Shown here in pieces: positions 22,509-32,510 of a stretch of 64,000 nt of DNA. A model generated the notes under the pieces. It saw nothing but the letters and a program-made list of their open reading frames with translations. It ran no database searches and was not told where the DNA came from. How positions within the stretch are numbered: the stretch's first letter is position 1; each line of letters opens with the position of its first letter. Both the position numbers and the translations under genes were made by a program. Origin of the DNA: Argyresthia goedartella (lineage: Eukaryota; Arthropoda; Insecta; Lepidoptera; Argyresthiidae); the NCBI GenBank assembly GCA_949825045.1, contig OX463807.1, forward strand, positions 41,250,749 through 41,314,748, given 5' to 3'.

Positions 22509-22850
22509 TTTTTAGGGTTCCGTACCACAAAGAGAATAATATTCATCCCAGACCTAGGACCTAGAATCATGAAATTTAGAACAAAGAAAAGAAAAATATA
22601 CGAAAACCGCAAATTACAAAAAAAAATGTGCAAGAAAATGTGATTCTTGTCCCATTTGAATTAAAAAAAGCGTGTGAACCATAAATTGCGGCAAAAAATA
22701 CAGACTTTGTGAAAAAAATTACCATTCGTGTGATATATGTATTAGGCCCGAGTATAGCCCGCTGATTCACAGACAGAAGAATGGACAAAAACTAGCGGAA
22801 TTACAAACGGACGAACGGACAGCGGAGGCTTAAGGGTCTAAGACACGGCT
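22509..22850 (+). repeat. Dispersed repeat, copy 2 (partial)
   Basis: Begins TTAGGGTTCCGTACCAC and ends with ACGAACGGACAGCGGAGGC, both hallmarks of the dispersed lepidopteran repeat listed at 17694-18060 and 62713-63275. The interior is diverged. Confidence 0.5.
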
Positions 22851-23215
22851 GCCAGCAAAGGTTTCCAGCAAAAGTCATCTTGGGGTAGAGAGTCGGACTA
22901 CATGGTATCCAGCAAGATGCCAGCCAACAGTGTTTTAGGCGTTTAAAGGTCGTGCGAAATCAGGAGGCAGCAGTTGCTGGCAGTAGTGTATATGTCCCTT
23001 TAGTATTAGGTTCCCATCGGACACCTTTCGGCTATGGAAACTTGAAATATGCGCCACTTACTCCCACCACATGGTGGCGTTGAGATATATTTTTAGCCAT
23101 GCATGTTGAAGTAGACTTTTTCGCCCCTCTTGCGCTAAAACTGTTGATTTCCTAAAAATTTGCTTGTTTTTTTTAATCACGAAATGTATTAATTCTGACT
23201 ATAATCACGGTAGTA
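22851..23215. other. No recognisable gene
   Basis: Contains repeated TGCCAGCA-type words (22848-22985) and an ATGGTGGCGTTGAGATAT block (23070-23092). I take these for transposon scraps and cannot assign them. Confidence 0.35.
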
Positions 23216-23700
23216 ATAAGACATAAGACATAAGAGGTTTATTCGTGATAGTTTAGTATTATATGTCATGTTGGTGTTAATACATTAATGAAACTGTATG
23301 AAGAGTAATCTTTTAGTAAAATAAGTCTTTAACAATAGTAATCTTGTACAATATGCCATGGTCATCTAAAATATAAAAATATGCATGAATGGGCCACACT
23401 GATTGGAGTTGGCTCGTACACCTGAAGTTGTTGAGGACAAGTTGTGTTAGTTAAAGATGAGCACAAAGTAGAGACGAGTAGTATATTATATTGTTAATTG
23501 GTAACTAAATAATACTATGTACAATGAGGTATAACATACACTATGGAATGCAACCTTAGATATAAAAAGTAGGTGAATGAGGCGCACGGAATATGTACGC
23601 GTTGATAGACCATACATGCTGCCAAGGACAAGAAAAGTAAACATTTCTACAAGTTAAAAGTTAAGTTAAATATAAAAACATAAAGTGAATGGTAAACTTA
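23216..23700 (-). repeat. Old env-bearing BEL element: 3' flank / LTR remnant
   Basis: The block 23388-23545 recurs in the same orientation at 34426-34580, on the far side of the old BEL element, with about 85% agreement by eye. That arrangement fits a pair of LTRs or LTR fragments. The exact LTR limits are not visible because the right copy is cut by a hairpin. Confidence 0.5.
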
Positions 23701-24745
23701 ATATGTCACTATCACTATCTTCGTTCATAACAGGCCGTTTTAATCGAATCCTTTTCACTCCTTCCGGTGTGGCTGGGCTGCCTCCGAATTGTGTGTGGTG
23801 ATCTCCTGAAGTTCTATTCCCAGATTTTCAGCACTCGGCTGCTGCTTGGCGTTGACGTTCCTTGGTCTTTTGCAGTACATTTTTATAAGTAGGTACAGTG
23901 CAGTGATCGTTTCCAATTACAGTCAGTAATGACTTTATTGAATTGTAATAAACATCATGAAGCGAAAGATGTGCCAGAAGTTGTTCCTAATTCTTCTGAA
24001 TGATGAGTTTTCGATCTATTCTGACTATTTCTTCAGAAGTATTTGTCTGCATGTTCAAGTTGATGTATTTAAGGCTGACATTCACCATTTCGTTGATAGG
24101 CGAGTTCATCATGGGAACTGCAATGTCGCTTTCCATCTGTATGTTATTTTCGAACACATTGAAGGATAAATAGTTGCTTCATTCTTCTGCAGTATCCATC
24201 CTTGACTGAGAACAAGCTTCCCGATGCCTGTTACCGCTGGGCTAGACATTTTGTCGTCACAAATGATACTTAGTAGGCACGAACTGCAACAGACGTAAAG
24301 CTGTAATAAAATATGTTCGGCTTATGTAATTTGATCTAGATGTATTTGCATTGCGCTCTATGAGTGTCGCACGGCAAGGCCGTTTGTTGACCAAAGATTT
24401 TTTATTTTTTAGCAAATTTTTCGTCTAGTGTTCCAAATAGTGTCCGGGCAATTTTCCCGATTTCGTTGAAATATCCTCGTTTTTTATCGTCGGCTCGCAC
24501 AGAGTTTGTCGAGCCTATTGCAATCCTCTTGCATTGTCTTCAATACGATGTTAAGTTGTTGTAGACCAGTAGTGTTTAATCATCGTGTAAAAGATTTAGT
24601 TGCTGTAGTAAATCAGATATTGGTTAGTAATCGCCTTCACGTTGAACCACGGTACTTGTGTGGCTTGTATTTCCATTAGGAGGCTCGTAAACATGATCAA
24701 CGCTAGGGTGACCAAATAGCAGGTTGGTTTTCATCTTACTCGTTT
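23700..24745 (-). pseudogene. Env-like remnant of the old BEL/Pao element
   Basis: Downstream of pol on the minus strand lies a broken reading region that looks like an insect retrovirus-type envelope related to baculovirus F proteins. Seen in pieces: a hydrophobic signal-peptide-like run at about 24720-24660; a basic KKRG site followed by FNEIG and LFGTLDE at about 24490-24419, the form of a furin-type cleavage site and fusion peptide start; and a C-terminal region with a Lys/Arg- and Glu-rich cytoplasmic-type tail ending near 23700. Stops and frameshifts separate these pieces, so no full product can be made. Family membership is inferred from the order of features and the LFGTLD motif. Confidence 0.6.
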
Positions 24746-24789
24746 TAGTCTTGGTTGTTTCTGGATATTAGTTTTGACGTCTTCAATAT

Positions 24790-25609
24790 TCTCGTTTGCA
24801 GGGAGTGGAGCCAGTTTCGTTATTGTAAGTTAAGTTCCCTCCCTTCGTTCTTATCGTTGCTACCCCTACGTAGCCGTCGTCTCCAGGGTGAAGTTGAAGC
24901 ACTTTGCCTAAAACCCATTTTCCCGGAGGCAAGTTATTCTCCTTGACCAGGACGAGTTCTCCTTCTTCTAAGTTTTTTCTCGATCGCTGCCATTAAATGT
25001 CTTGATGTAAATATTCACTGGACCATCCTTTCCAGAAGTAGTGTTGCATGAGTTCAGTTTGTTTCCATTTGTTCCTAAGGTCCAGTTCTCGATTTTCACT
25101 AATCTTTGCTTGTGGCAACAGCATCTTTGGGCCCCCAGTTATGAAATGGCCTGGCGTTAAGTGTTCCAAATCGTCTATGCTTTCCGTGAGGGAGCACAGT
25201 GGTCTGGAATTCATGCACGCTTCTATCTGCACCAACAAGGTTTGAAACTGCTCCTACGACAGTTTTTGTTCGTAATTCGCTAATTCCATCGAAGAACAGA
25301 CTCCTTAGACATCATATTTTTAAATTGTTGAAATTCTTCCAGCAATATCCTGGATCCTCCCCGAAAGTTAGTCCCGTTATCCGAGAAAACATGTTTGGGG
25401 TTTCCCCCCTTTAGCGCACATCCTCTTGAGGGCTGCCAGGAACGTTTCTGTGCTGAGATCAGATACAAGCTCAATATGGACCGCTGTTGTTGCCATGCAT
25501 ATGAAAATACAAATATATCATTTGCATGCTATCACTCCTCTCCCCTTATTGAAATTCACATCCATGAAACCGGTTAGATCAACCCCATTGTTATTAAAAG
25601 GAATGGATG
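24790..25609 (-). pseudogene. Old BEL/Pao Pol, 3' part: integrase core and C-terminal domain
   Basis: On the minus strand, 25609-25500 continues the segment before the integrase core. 25474-25280 shows VFSDNGTNFRGG with a catalytic Asp. 25238-24993 shows NSRPLCSLTESIDDL and LTPGHFITGGP. 24970-24840 shows LVLVKENNLPPGKW and DDGYVGVATI. Several frameshifts are present. The upstream part of the same gene lies at 32511-34330, separated by the young BEL insertion. The env-like remnant follows directly downstream. Confidence 0.9.
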
Positions 25610-25614
25610 GCGTA
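25610..25614. repeat. Target-site duplication of the young BEL element (left)
   Basis: GCGTA here and GCGTA at 32506-32510 flank the element exactly. A 5-bp duplication fits BEL/Pao integrases. Confidence 0.9.
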
Positions 25615-25889
25615 TGAAAATGGGTGCCCCAAATAATAGGTGTTTAGTTTTATCTGAAGATATTTAATTCGGTTTGTACAAGGTATTCGCAGCTCGGGCT
25701 CTAATGCGAGAATGGTGGTTAAATCGAGTTGAACGAAATTTATATAATATGGTTAATTAGCGCCATCTAGCCTTTATTAGTCGAACCACCTCTAAAGGTA
25801 TCGATTTAGGGTATAGTTGTGGGTGAGGTGGTTCGTACTATGGAAGACTAGATGGCGCTGTACATTGATGCTATGATGTCATTTTGACA
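25615..25889 (-). repeat. Young BEL/Pao 3' LTR (275 bp)
   Basis: Starts TGAAAATGGG and ends TTTTGACA on the plus strand, so TG...CA on both strands. I find no difference from the LTR at 32231-32505. Within it are two nested inverted repeats: GCGCCATCTAG/CTAGATGGCGC and CGAACCACCTC/GAGGTGGTTCG. The region between this LTR and the pol stop (25890-26159) has no second gene. Confidence 0.95.
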
Positions 25890-26159
25890 TACTCCAGAGC
25901 GCCTAAACTCTACTAGGTATACAAATATAACTGTAATTTATGAATGTGACTAGCTAATTTATTAATAGATTTATGTATACTCCTAGCGTTCTGTTTTAGT
26001 TACCTACCTAGAAAGATTCTAGATCTTATGAAGAAAACACAAGAGAAGTATTTTTTTATTAAGTAGGCAGTAGTTAATTAGGTTACATTTCACTTGTTTG
26101 TGTAATAAAATGATTAATTAATTAAATAGTCCCTGTCTACCTACACTGATTACTTAGAA

Positions 26160-29100
26160 CTAATAGTCGGTATCTGACAGAGAAATAGGTAAGGGGCAAA
26201 TATTATTGAAGGCTCGTTTGATAAGGCCTTTTGTTGTTTGGATGACGGCGACCCTCGTTTCGCCATCTTGACCGTCGTGTGTCTTCGCGATGCGTCCCAA
26301 CTTCCACTGGCAGGGTGGTAAGCGATCGTCCTTCACCAGCACAATTGAGCCGACGGTGAGGTTAGGTCCCTTTGTGCTCCTCCACTTGCACCTCTGCTGT
26401 AGGAGACCCAGGTACTCTCGAGACCACCGCTTCCAGAAGTCCTGTTGTATCTGTTGGAGTTGTTGGAAGTGATTTAACTTATTCCTCGATACATCTTGGT
26501 ATTCGTAGTCCGCCAGAGACGTGTACGATCTACCGATCAGAAAGTGAGCTGGCGTAAGAATGGGAAAATCATCATTATTAGCATTAGGTATGGGACACAA
26601 TGGGCGCGAGTTTAATATTGCCTCAATTTGAGTAAGAACCGTAGAGAATTCTTCATATGTTAATAAGGCTTGACTTAATACCCTCTTAAGATGAAGCTTA
26701 CAGCTGCCAATTGCAGCTTCATGTAGGCCGCCTAGATGCGGGCTGTAGGGGGGTAAGAATTTCCAGGAAATACCTTCGTTTGCAAGGAAGTTGGTAAGTT
26801 CGCTAAAATTTTCGTTTAGGTATCTGTATAGTTCTACTAAATCATTATTTGCTCCACGGAAAGTGGTTGAGTTGTCACTTACCATCTGACTTGGTTTACC
26901 TCTTCTGCATATGAATCGCCGGAAGGCGGCAATAAAGGCTTGTGATTCTAAACCTGAAACCAACTCAATGTGAACTGCCCTTGTCGATGAGCAAACAAAC
27001 ATAGCTATCCAACATTTGTAAGACTTGAAACCACGCCCCCTTCTATCTCGAATTGAATAGGGCCCAGCATAATCACAAAATGTTGTGTGGAATGGCGGTG
27101 AAGGAGTAGTTCTTATTGTAGGTAGTTGACCCATAATGGGTACGTGTATGAGTGGTTTTGCTTTGAAACATGTAACGCATTTGTGTACAATTTTGTTAGC
27201 CAGACCCTTTCCATTTAATGGCCAGTACTGCTCTCTCATGCATGCTAGCAGTAGCTGTGGACCACAATGGAAGAGTTTGATATGCATGTTTCTCATTATA
27301 GTTTCAGTGAGTATGTGTTTTGGATGCAAAATTATAGGATGATTTTTAGTTTCGGGAATGTTTGATAGGTTTAACCTTCCTCCAACTTTCAACAGGCCAT
27401 CTTCAAAAAACGGGTTAAGGCATTTAATATTTGATGACGTTGGTATTGATTTATTCTGACTTAAAAGTTTGTATTCAATAGGTAGTGATATTATTTGTGC
27501 GCGCATAATTAGTTTATGCATCGAATCATTTAATTCTTGAACGGACAGCGGTCCGCTTATTTTATTACAAGGATTTTGTAGGTTATTGATGAATCGCAGA
27601 GTATAGGCAAACACTCGCGATAATTTTTTGTCGTTTGAATATTTATGAAACAATTTATCTATGAAATTATTCTCGATGTTTGTTGGGTTAACTAAGGATA
27701 TAGTTTGTTCTGTGTCCTTTGTTTGTCTTTGTGTGTTAGTTTGATTGTGCAGAGGCCACTGCGCCGTTTGACCAGATAGCCAGGCGGGACCCGACCACCA
27801 CAGATTGCTTTTTCTTAATGTATGAGGTTGAATTCCTCTCGATATAATGTCAGCTGGATTTTCAGCCGAACACACCCAATGCCAGTCTTCGATCTTGGTT
27901 AATCTCTGAATTTCCGCTACTCTGTTACTGATGAAAGTACCTAGTTTAGGTGGCGGTGTTTTTATCCACGCCAATACCACCTGTGAGTCAGACCATAGGT
28001 ATATTTTACTGACTCGTTTGGCAAGGTTATTGCCTTGTGATTCCATTACTTGTGATAACAATACCGCTGCGCGTAATTCTAAGCGGGGTATTGTTTCCTC
28101 TCTAGCAATTCTAGACTTTGTGCATAACAAATGCACCTGTATATTACCTAAATTATCAATGGAACGTAAATAAATTGCAATTCCGTAACATGTTTTTGAA
28201 CTATCTGCAAACCCATGCAGTTCTAGTGTTACGTAATTGTTTATGATTGTGCGTCTCGGTATGGATAGATTGTTTAAAGAAAATAGACTCCTATAGTAAG
28301 ATATCCATTCTCTTGTTAAAGCGGGCGATAGGGTTTCGTCCCATGAAGTTTTATCTTGCCATAGTTTTTTAATAAAACATTTAGCTGTCACTAAAACGGG
28401 ACTAATTAAGCCCGTAGGATCATAGATAGCTGAAATTATAGACAGGACCTTTCTTTTCGTAAGTCGATCTGGCATTGGTTGTTCTTTGAATGAGAATTGT
28501 AAACAATCTGTGTGGCTGCACCATGTGATACCTAATAGTTTGTGTGTGTTATTTCCGCTCTCGGTCGGATTTGTTGAATCGGTGTTATTTCCGCTCTCGG
28601 TCGGATTTGTTGAGTCGGTGTTACATACCTTTTTTAATATGGTTTTTGAGTTCGACTTCCATTTTCGTAGATTGAAGCAGGCTGTACGCAGGATGGCCGC
28701 TACTTGCGTTGCTGTCTCGATTAGCGCTGCTTCGTCGTCGCCTCCATAGATCCAGTCATCGTAGTAGAATGAACCTTTTATTGCTTCGGCTGCTGTAGGG
28801 TATTTACCTTCGAATTCGGTTGCTAGCTGCAGTAGGCATCTCGTGGCTATGTAGGGGGCCGCCTTCAAGCCAAAACTGAGAGTAGTTAATGTGTAGGTAC
28901 GTAGAGGATCGGTTGAGTTTTCCCTCCATAGTATATTTTGTAGGTTTTGTTGTGATTGATCAATATTGACCTGGCAAAACATTTTCTGTATATCTGCATT
29001 TACTACAATTTTGTAAGTTCTAAATCTTACTAGTATATTGATTAGGCTATCTTGAAATATCGTACCCTTATATTGAATATCGTTAAGCGATTTTCCAGTG

Positions 29101-31517
29101 TCTGTTGGACATGATGCGTCAAAGACAACCCTCACTGGGGTTGATAATTTTTCGATATTAATTACCGCGTGATGCGGTAAGTAGACTTGGGGTCCTACAT
29201 TGGAGTATTCCATCTCTTTCATGCGGCCCGCTTGTTGGAAATCTCTCATGAATTGGACGTATTGTTTTTTATATTCTGAATTTTTACTAAATTTGTTTTC
29301 TAATGACAGAAATCTCTTATAGGCAATGTGTCTTGATCTACCTAAACTTGAAGCAGGTTCCTTTAGAGGTATTTTTACGACAAACTTTCCCTCAGAATCT
29401 CGATTATGCGTCATAAAGACACTTTCGCACTCCGTGATATCATCATTGGAAAGTGTGGAATTTTCCTCAGTTTCGAAAATGCTTCTCATTTGTTGTTGAA
29501 TGAAATGACATCTAGTTTGCTGGCGTACTGGCCCCGTCGTCGAGCCAGTCACGATCCAGCCCAATTTGGTTTTTTGCAAAGTCGGTAAGTTAGTTCCTAA
29601 TTCGTGTCGGTTTACGCACAATAGGTCATAGAATTTTTCGGCGCCCAGTATCATGTCGATTTCGCCGGCTGAATTGAATCCATCATCAGCCAGTCGGAAT
29701 CGTTTAGGTATGATAAGATTTCCTATATCATAGTTAGGTAGGTTGCAGATTGTAGGTACAATATAGCAAGATAGATCCACAGAAAATGGTTCGGTTCTAG
29801 AGTGAATAATAACGTTACAATAGTGTTTAACGTTTATTATTGTGTTGCTGATACCCATGACATCGGTATCTGTGTTGTGTACGGGTAGGTTTAGTTTTTT
29901 GTGTGCCCTTTCTGTTATGTAGCACGATTGCGAGCCGGAATCCAATAGGATTCTCATGCTTTGTTGTTTGTTTTCGTGATCGGTTATGTTTACTACAGCT
30001 GTAGATAAGAAAACATGCTTGTTTTGCATCGGCTGTGAACAAGCATTGTCATTTGACGTGTTGATTTGCTTAATATGCAAGTTTATAGATTGATTTTCGG
30101 ATGTAGATTGTTGTTGTGGGGTGTATAGCGTCATAGGACGAGATACGCTCGGTTGTGTAGGTAATCGCTCGGGATTATAGGTAGGACGAGATGTGTTCGG
30201 TTGTGTAGGTAATCGCTCGGGATTATAAATAGATTGCTCGCTCGCTGGAGTAGGTATAGTAGGTATGTGTAACAAAGTATGATGTTTACCTGAACACTTG
30301 GTACACTTGCTGGCTCGGCAGTTCGGCACCGCGTGATTCGATCTCAGGCAGTTAGTGCAGAGTCGTAACCTCTTCGCAGCTCGGCTGCGAGCTATAGGGC
30401 TAAGGGCTAGGAACTGTGTACACTGATTTAGGTAGTGGGTGCCCTTGCAAAAAGGGCAGTGATTATGCTGGGTAGTAGGTGGTTTTGTTACCTTGTTAGC
30501 TTCCGGATTGTTGCGGGACGTGGTTATCATCGCCTTTTCAGTTGTATTACTCGAATTCCGGTTTGTATTTTCAACAGCTTGGTTGTTGTTCATCGACTCC
30601 AAAAGGTCAGCTCGGGACCTCAAAAAAGTCTTGAAATCCTGTAATGTAGGAAGTTCACGTGAGTTGGATTTTTCTTCCCATTTTAGTTGTAGTGACTTTT
30701 CTAGCTTGCTAGATAAAAAGAAAATTATCAATATATCCCAGTTTTCGGTTGCTATATTTAAGCTTCTTAGGGTTCTAAGGTGTTTCGATATGTTATCACC
30801 CATGCCCCTTAGTGCCATTGGATTCGATTGTACGCTATCGATGCCGAAAAGCGCTCGCAAATGATTGTAGACCAATACTTTTGGGTTATTATAGCGTTCG
30901 CAAAGTAATTGCCATGCTATGCTGTACCCTTCCTCCGAATATTCTAGCGCTCCTATAACTTCCAAAGCACTGCCCTTTAGACAACTTTTCAAATATTTAT
31001 ATTTTTGTATGGGCTTCAGGTTACCCTGATTTATAAGTGCGTCGAAAGTATCTCGGAATTCGATCCACTGTGTAATGTCTCCATTAAATGAGGGTAGGCT
31101 AATATCTGGGTACCTAATGGAATCGCTAGTATCTGAGCTATGTTTGCAATGATGTGTAGGTTCTTGTAAGTCGGTCTGGTCTGTCGCTTTTTGATTTAAA
31201 GTGCCTTTGGCTTTAGCTATGTATTGATAATACTGAGATTCGAAGGAGTCTCTTTCGAGTAACTGCTTGTCAATATCTGAGCAGAGGGTTTCGATATTAC
31301 TTTGTATTTTATCAAACTGTAAAAACTCGAGTTGCATTTTGTCTGTGCGCAGCCCAAGCTCGATTATTTGTTCGGCAGTTATCGTTTCGGGTTTTATGGA
31401 TGCTATAAATTTGACAAATAGGGTCATTTTCCCTTTTATAATCCCTCGCTTTCTTATTAGTTCTGATATGCTCTCAGGTTTAGATTTCTCTACGGTTGCC
31501 ACGTCGTTATTGGGCAT
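26160..31517 (-). CDS. BEL/Pao Gag-Pol polyprotein, intact
   Basis: One uninterrupted frame of 1785 residues that would supply all functions for retrotransposition. In order, at rough residues: Gag-like region with ISLPSFNGDITQWIEF (about 145-290); three zinc-knuckle-like clusters starting CPFCKGTHYLNQC (about 355-425); aspartic protease with LLDSGS (about 522); RT with VFDAS and the catalytic YYDDWI (about 919); RNase H with GFADSS and LWSDSQVVLAWI; HHCC zinc finger (HIKLFHCG, CVTCFKAK); integrase core with FCDYAGPY (about 1480), VSDNSTTFRG (about 1547) and GGLHEAAIG (about 1597); and C-terminal VGSIVLVKDDRLPP. Two in-frame tandem duplications are present (12 residues at 28549-28620, 16 residues near 30138-30233). 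No env follows. The catalytic residues are all there, so this copy may be active. Confidence 0.97.
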   Translation of the reverse strand: MPNNDVATVEKSKPESISELIRKRGIIKGKMTLFVKFIASIKPETITAEQIIELGLRTDKMQLEFLQFDKIQSNIETLCSDIDKQLLERDSFESQYYQYIAKAKGTLNQKATDQTDLQEPTHHCKHSSDTSDSIRYPDISLPSFNGDITQWIEFRDTFDALINQGNLKPIQKYKYLKSCLKGSALEVIGALEYSEEGYSIAWQLLCERYNNPKVLVYNHLRALFGIDSVQSNPMALRGMGDNISKHLRTLRSLNIATENWDILIIFFLSSKLEKSLQLKWEEKSNSRELPTLQDFKTFLRSRADLLESMNNNQAVENTNRNSSNTTEKAMITTSRNNPEANKVTKPPTTQHNHCPFCKGTHYLNQCTQFLALSPIARSRAAKRLRLCTNCLRSNHAVPNCRASKCTKCSGKHHTLLHIPTIPTPASEQSIYNPERLPTQPNTSRPTYNPERLPTQPSVSRPMTLYTPQQQSTSENQSINLHIKQINTSNDNACSQPMQNKHVFLSTAVVNITDHENKQQSMRILLDSGSQSCYITERAHKKLNLPVHNTDTDVMGISNTIINVKHYCNVIIHSRTEPFSVDLSCYIVPTICNLPNYDIGNLIIPKRFRLADDGFNSAGEIDMILGAEKFYDLLCVNRHELGTNLPTLQKTKLGWIVTGSTTGPVRQQTRCHFIQQQMRSIFETEENSTLSNDDITECESVFMTHNRDSEGKFVVKIPLKEPASSLGRSRHIAYKRFLSLENKFSKNSEYKKQYVQFMRDFQQAGRMKEMEYSNVGPQVYLPHHAVINIEKLSTPVRVVFDASCPTDTGKSLNDIQYKGTIFQDSLINILVRFRTYKIVVNADIQKMFCQVNIDQSQQNLQNILWRENSTDPLRTYTLTTLSFGLKAAPYIATRCLLQLATEFEGKYPTAAEAIKGSFYYDDWIYGGDDEAALIETATQVAAILRTACFNLRKWKSNSKTILKKVCNTDSTNPTESGNNTDSTNPTESGNNTHKLLGITWCSHTDCLQFSFKEQPMPDRLTKRKVLSIISAIYDPTGLISPVLVTAKCFIKKLWQDKTSWDETLSPALTREWISYYRSLFSLNNLSIPRRTIINNYVTLELHGFADSSKTCYGIAIYLRSIDNLGNIQVHLLCTKSRIAREETIPRLELRAAVLLSQVMESQGNNLAKRVSKIYLWSDSQVVLAWIKTPPPKLGTFISNRVAEIQRLTKIEDWHWVCSAENPADIISRGIQPHTLRKSNLWWSGPAWLSGQTAQWPLHNQTNTQRQTKDTEQTISLVNPTNIENNFIDKLFHKYSNDKKLSRVFAYTLRFINNLQNPCNKISGPLSVQELNDSMHKLIMRAQIISLPIEYKLLSQNKSIPTSSNIKCLNPFFEDGLLKVGGRLNLSNIPETKNHPIILHPKHILTETIMRNMHIKLFHCGPQLLLACMREQYWPLNGKGLANKIVHKCVTCFKAKPLIHVPIMGQLPTIRTTPSPPFHTTFCDYAGPYSIRDRRGRGFKSYKCWIAMFVCSSTRAVHIELVSGLESQAFIAAFRRFICRRGKPSQMVSDNSTTFRGANNDLVELYRYLNENFSELTNFLANEGISWKFLPPYSPHLGGLHEAAIGSCKLHLKRVLSQALLTYEEFSTVLTQIEAILNSRPLCPIPNANNDDFPILTPAHFLIGRSYTSLADYEYQDVSRNKLNHFQQLQQIQQDFWKRWSREYLGLLQQRCKWRSTKGPNLTVGSIVLVKDDRLPPCQWKLGRIAKTHDGQDGETRVAVIQTTKGLIKRAFNNICPLPISLSDTDY
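28549..28620 (-). repeat. 36-bp in-frame tandem duplication in pol
   Basis: Two 36-bp units differ at one base and encode two copies of a Asn/Thr/Ser/Glu-rich 12-mer (NTDSTNPTESGN). They lie in the linker between RT and RNase H, where extra residues are likely to be tolerated. Confidence 0.95.
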
Positions 31518-32230
31518 TTTAGCTAATGGGAATATTTAGATAGATAGATATAGATAGATATTGTTTGATAGGTAGATTAACGACGAATTTCCTCAGAGTC
31601 TCGTTTGTGCGTCATACAGACACTATCGCGTTCCTTGATATCATCATATGGAAATGTCGAAATTTACCAATAATTTACCTACTAATAACGGTGTATAGAT
31701 AAAATAAATGGGGGGGAAATTTTGTGCCAACTCACGTGATCGGTAGATACTTATGTTTTTATGTCTCTCGTCTCTGGCGCGCCTTTCGTCCAACAGCAGG
31801 GGCGGCTCCTCGGCTTCCGACGGGTCTCGAGTCCAGTCTCGGCTGGACGCTCCACCGGGCTTCGGATATGCTGCTCCTTGTACGTCCGTTGGGTTTCGGC
31901 TGCTCGGTGATTTGATTCTCGGCTGATGGTCTTCAGATGTTGGGGGGCACACGCGGGACGCACGTGGTGATGTCTTAGTGTGTTTTCCTGGGGTTTCGCC
32001 TTGCAGGATCACTTTCTTCGACGCCTCGTGGTCGCTTTTACTTGTTCTAATGCAGGAACGAATTTCAGACGGCTGTTGAAACGAATACGCGGCAATAACG
32101 CGGCAATACGCAAGATGGCTGCGACCATGTGCTCGCGCCTTTGTCCTTGTCGCGGGCGGCGCGGCGGCGTATTTGCAGGTTTCTTCCGTCCAATTTCTTC
32201 ACTGCGTTATTTCGAACGTCGGGGTCACCA
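31518..32230 (-). promoter_or_regulatory. Young BEL 5' untranslated leader with primer-binding site
   Basis: The leader lies between the 5' LTR and the Gag start. Directly after the LTR the minus strand reads TGGTGACCCCGACGTTCG, a primer-binding site of tRNA 3'-end form (starts TGG); the tRNA was not assigned. A TAGA microsatellite occurs at 31538-31560. 31581-31664 is a diverged direct copy of pol bases 29378-29464. A frame of 122 codons (32012-31644) is Pro-, Ser- and Arg-rich and probably chance. Confidence 0.8.
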
Positions 32231-32505
32231 TGAAAATGGGTGCCCCAAATAATAGGTGTTTAGTTTTATCTGAAGATATTTAATTCGGTTTGTACAAGGT
32301 ATTCGCAGCTCGGGCTCTAATGCGAGAATGGTGGTTAAATCGAGTTGAACGAAATTTATATAATATGGTTAATTAGCGCCATCTAGCCTTTATTAGTCGA
32401 ACCACCTCTAAAGGTATCGATTTAGGGTATAGTTGTGGGTGAGGTGGTTCGTACTATGGAAGACTAGATGGCGCTGTACATTGATGCTATGATGTCATTT
32501 TGACA
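32231..32505 (-). repeat. Young BEL/Pao 5' LTR (275 bp)
   Basis: Matches 25615-25889 without differences by my reading, which implies a recent insertion. Followed on the right by GCGTA (32506-32510), the second copy of the target duplication. In the element's orientation it carries a TATATAA-type word and would hold the promoter. Confidence 0.95.
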
Positions 32506-32510
32506 GCGTA

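Noticed and set aside
23957..24169. Plus-strand open frame
   Set aside because: It is the opposite strand of the env-like remnant and carries no motif.
31644..32012. 122-codon frame in the leader of the young BEL element
   Set aside because: Pro/Ser/Arg-rich without family features, and the leader of such elements is normally non-coding; probably chance in a GC-rich stretch.
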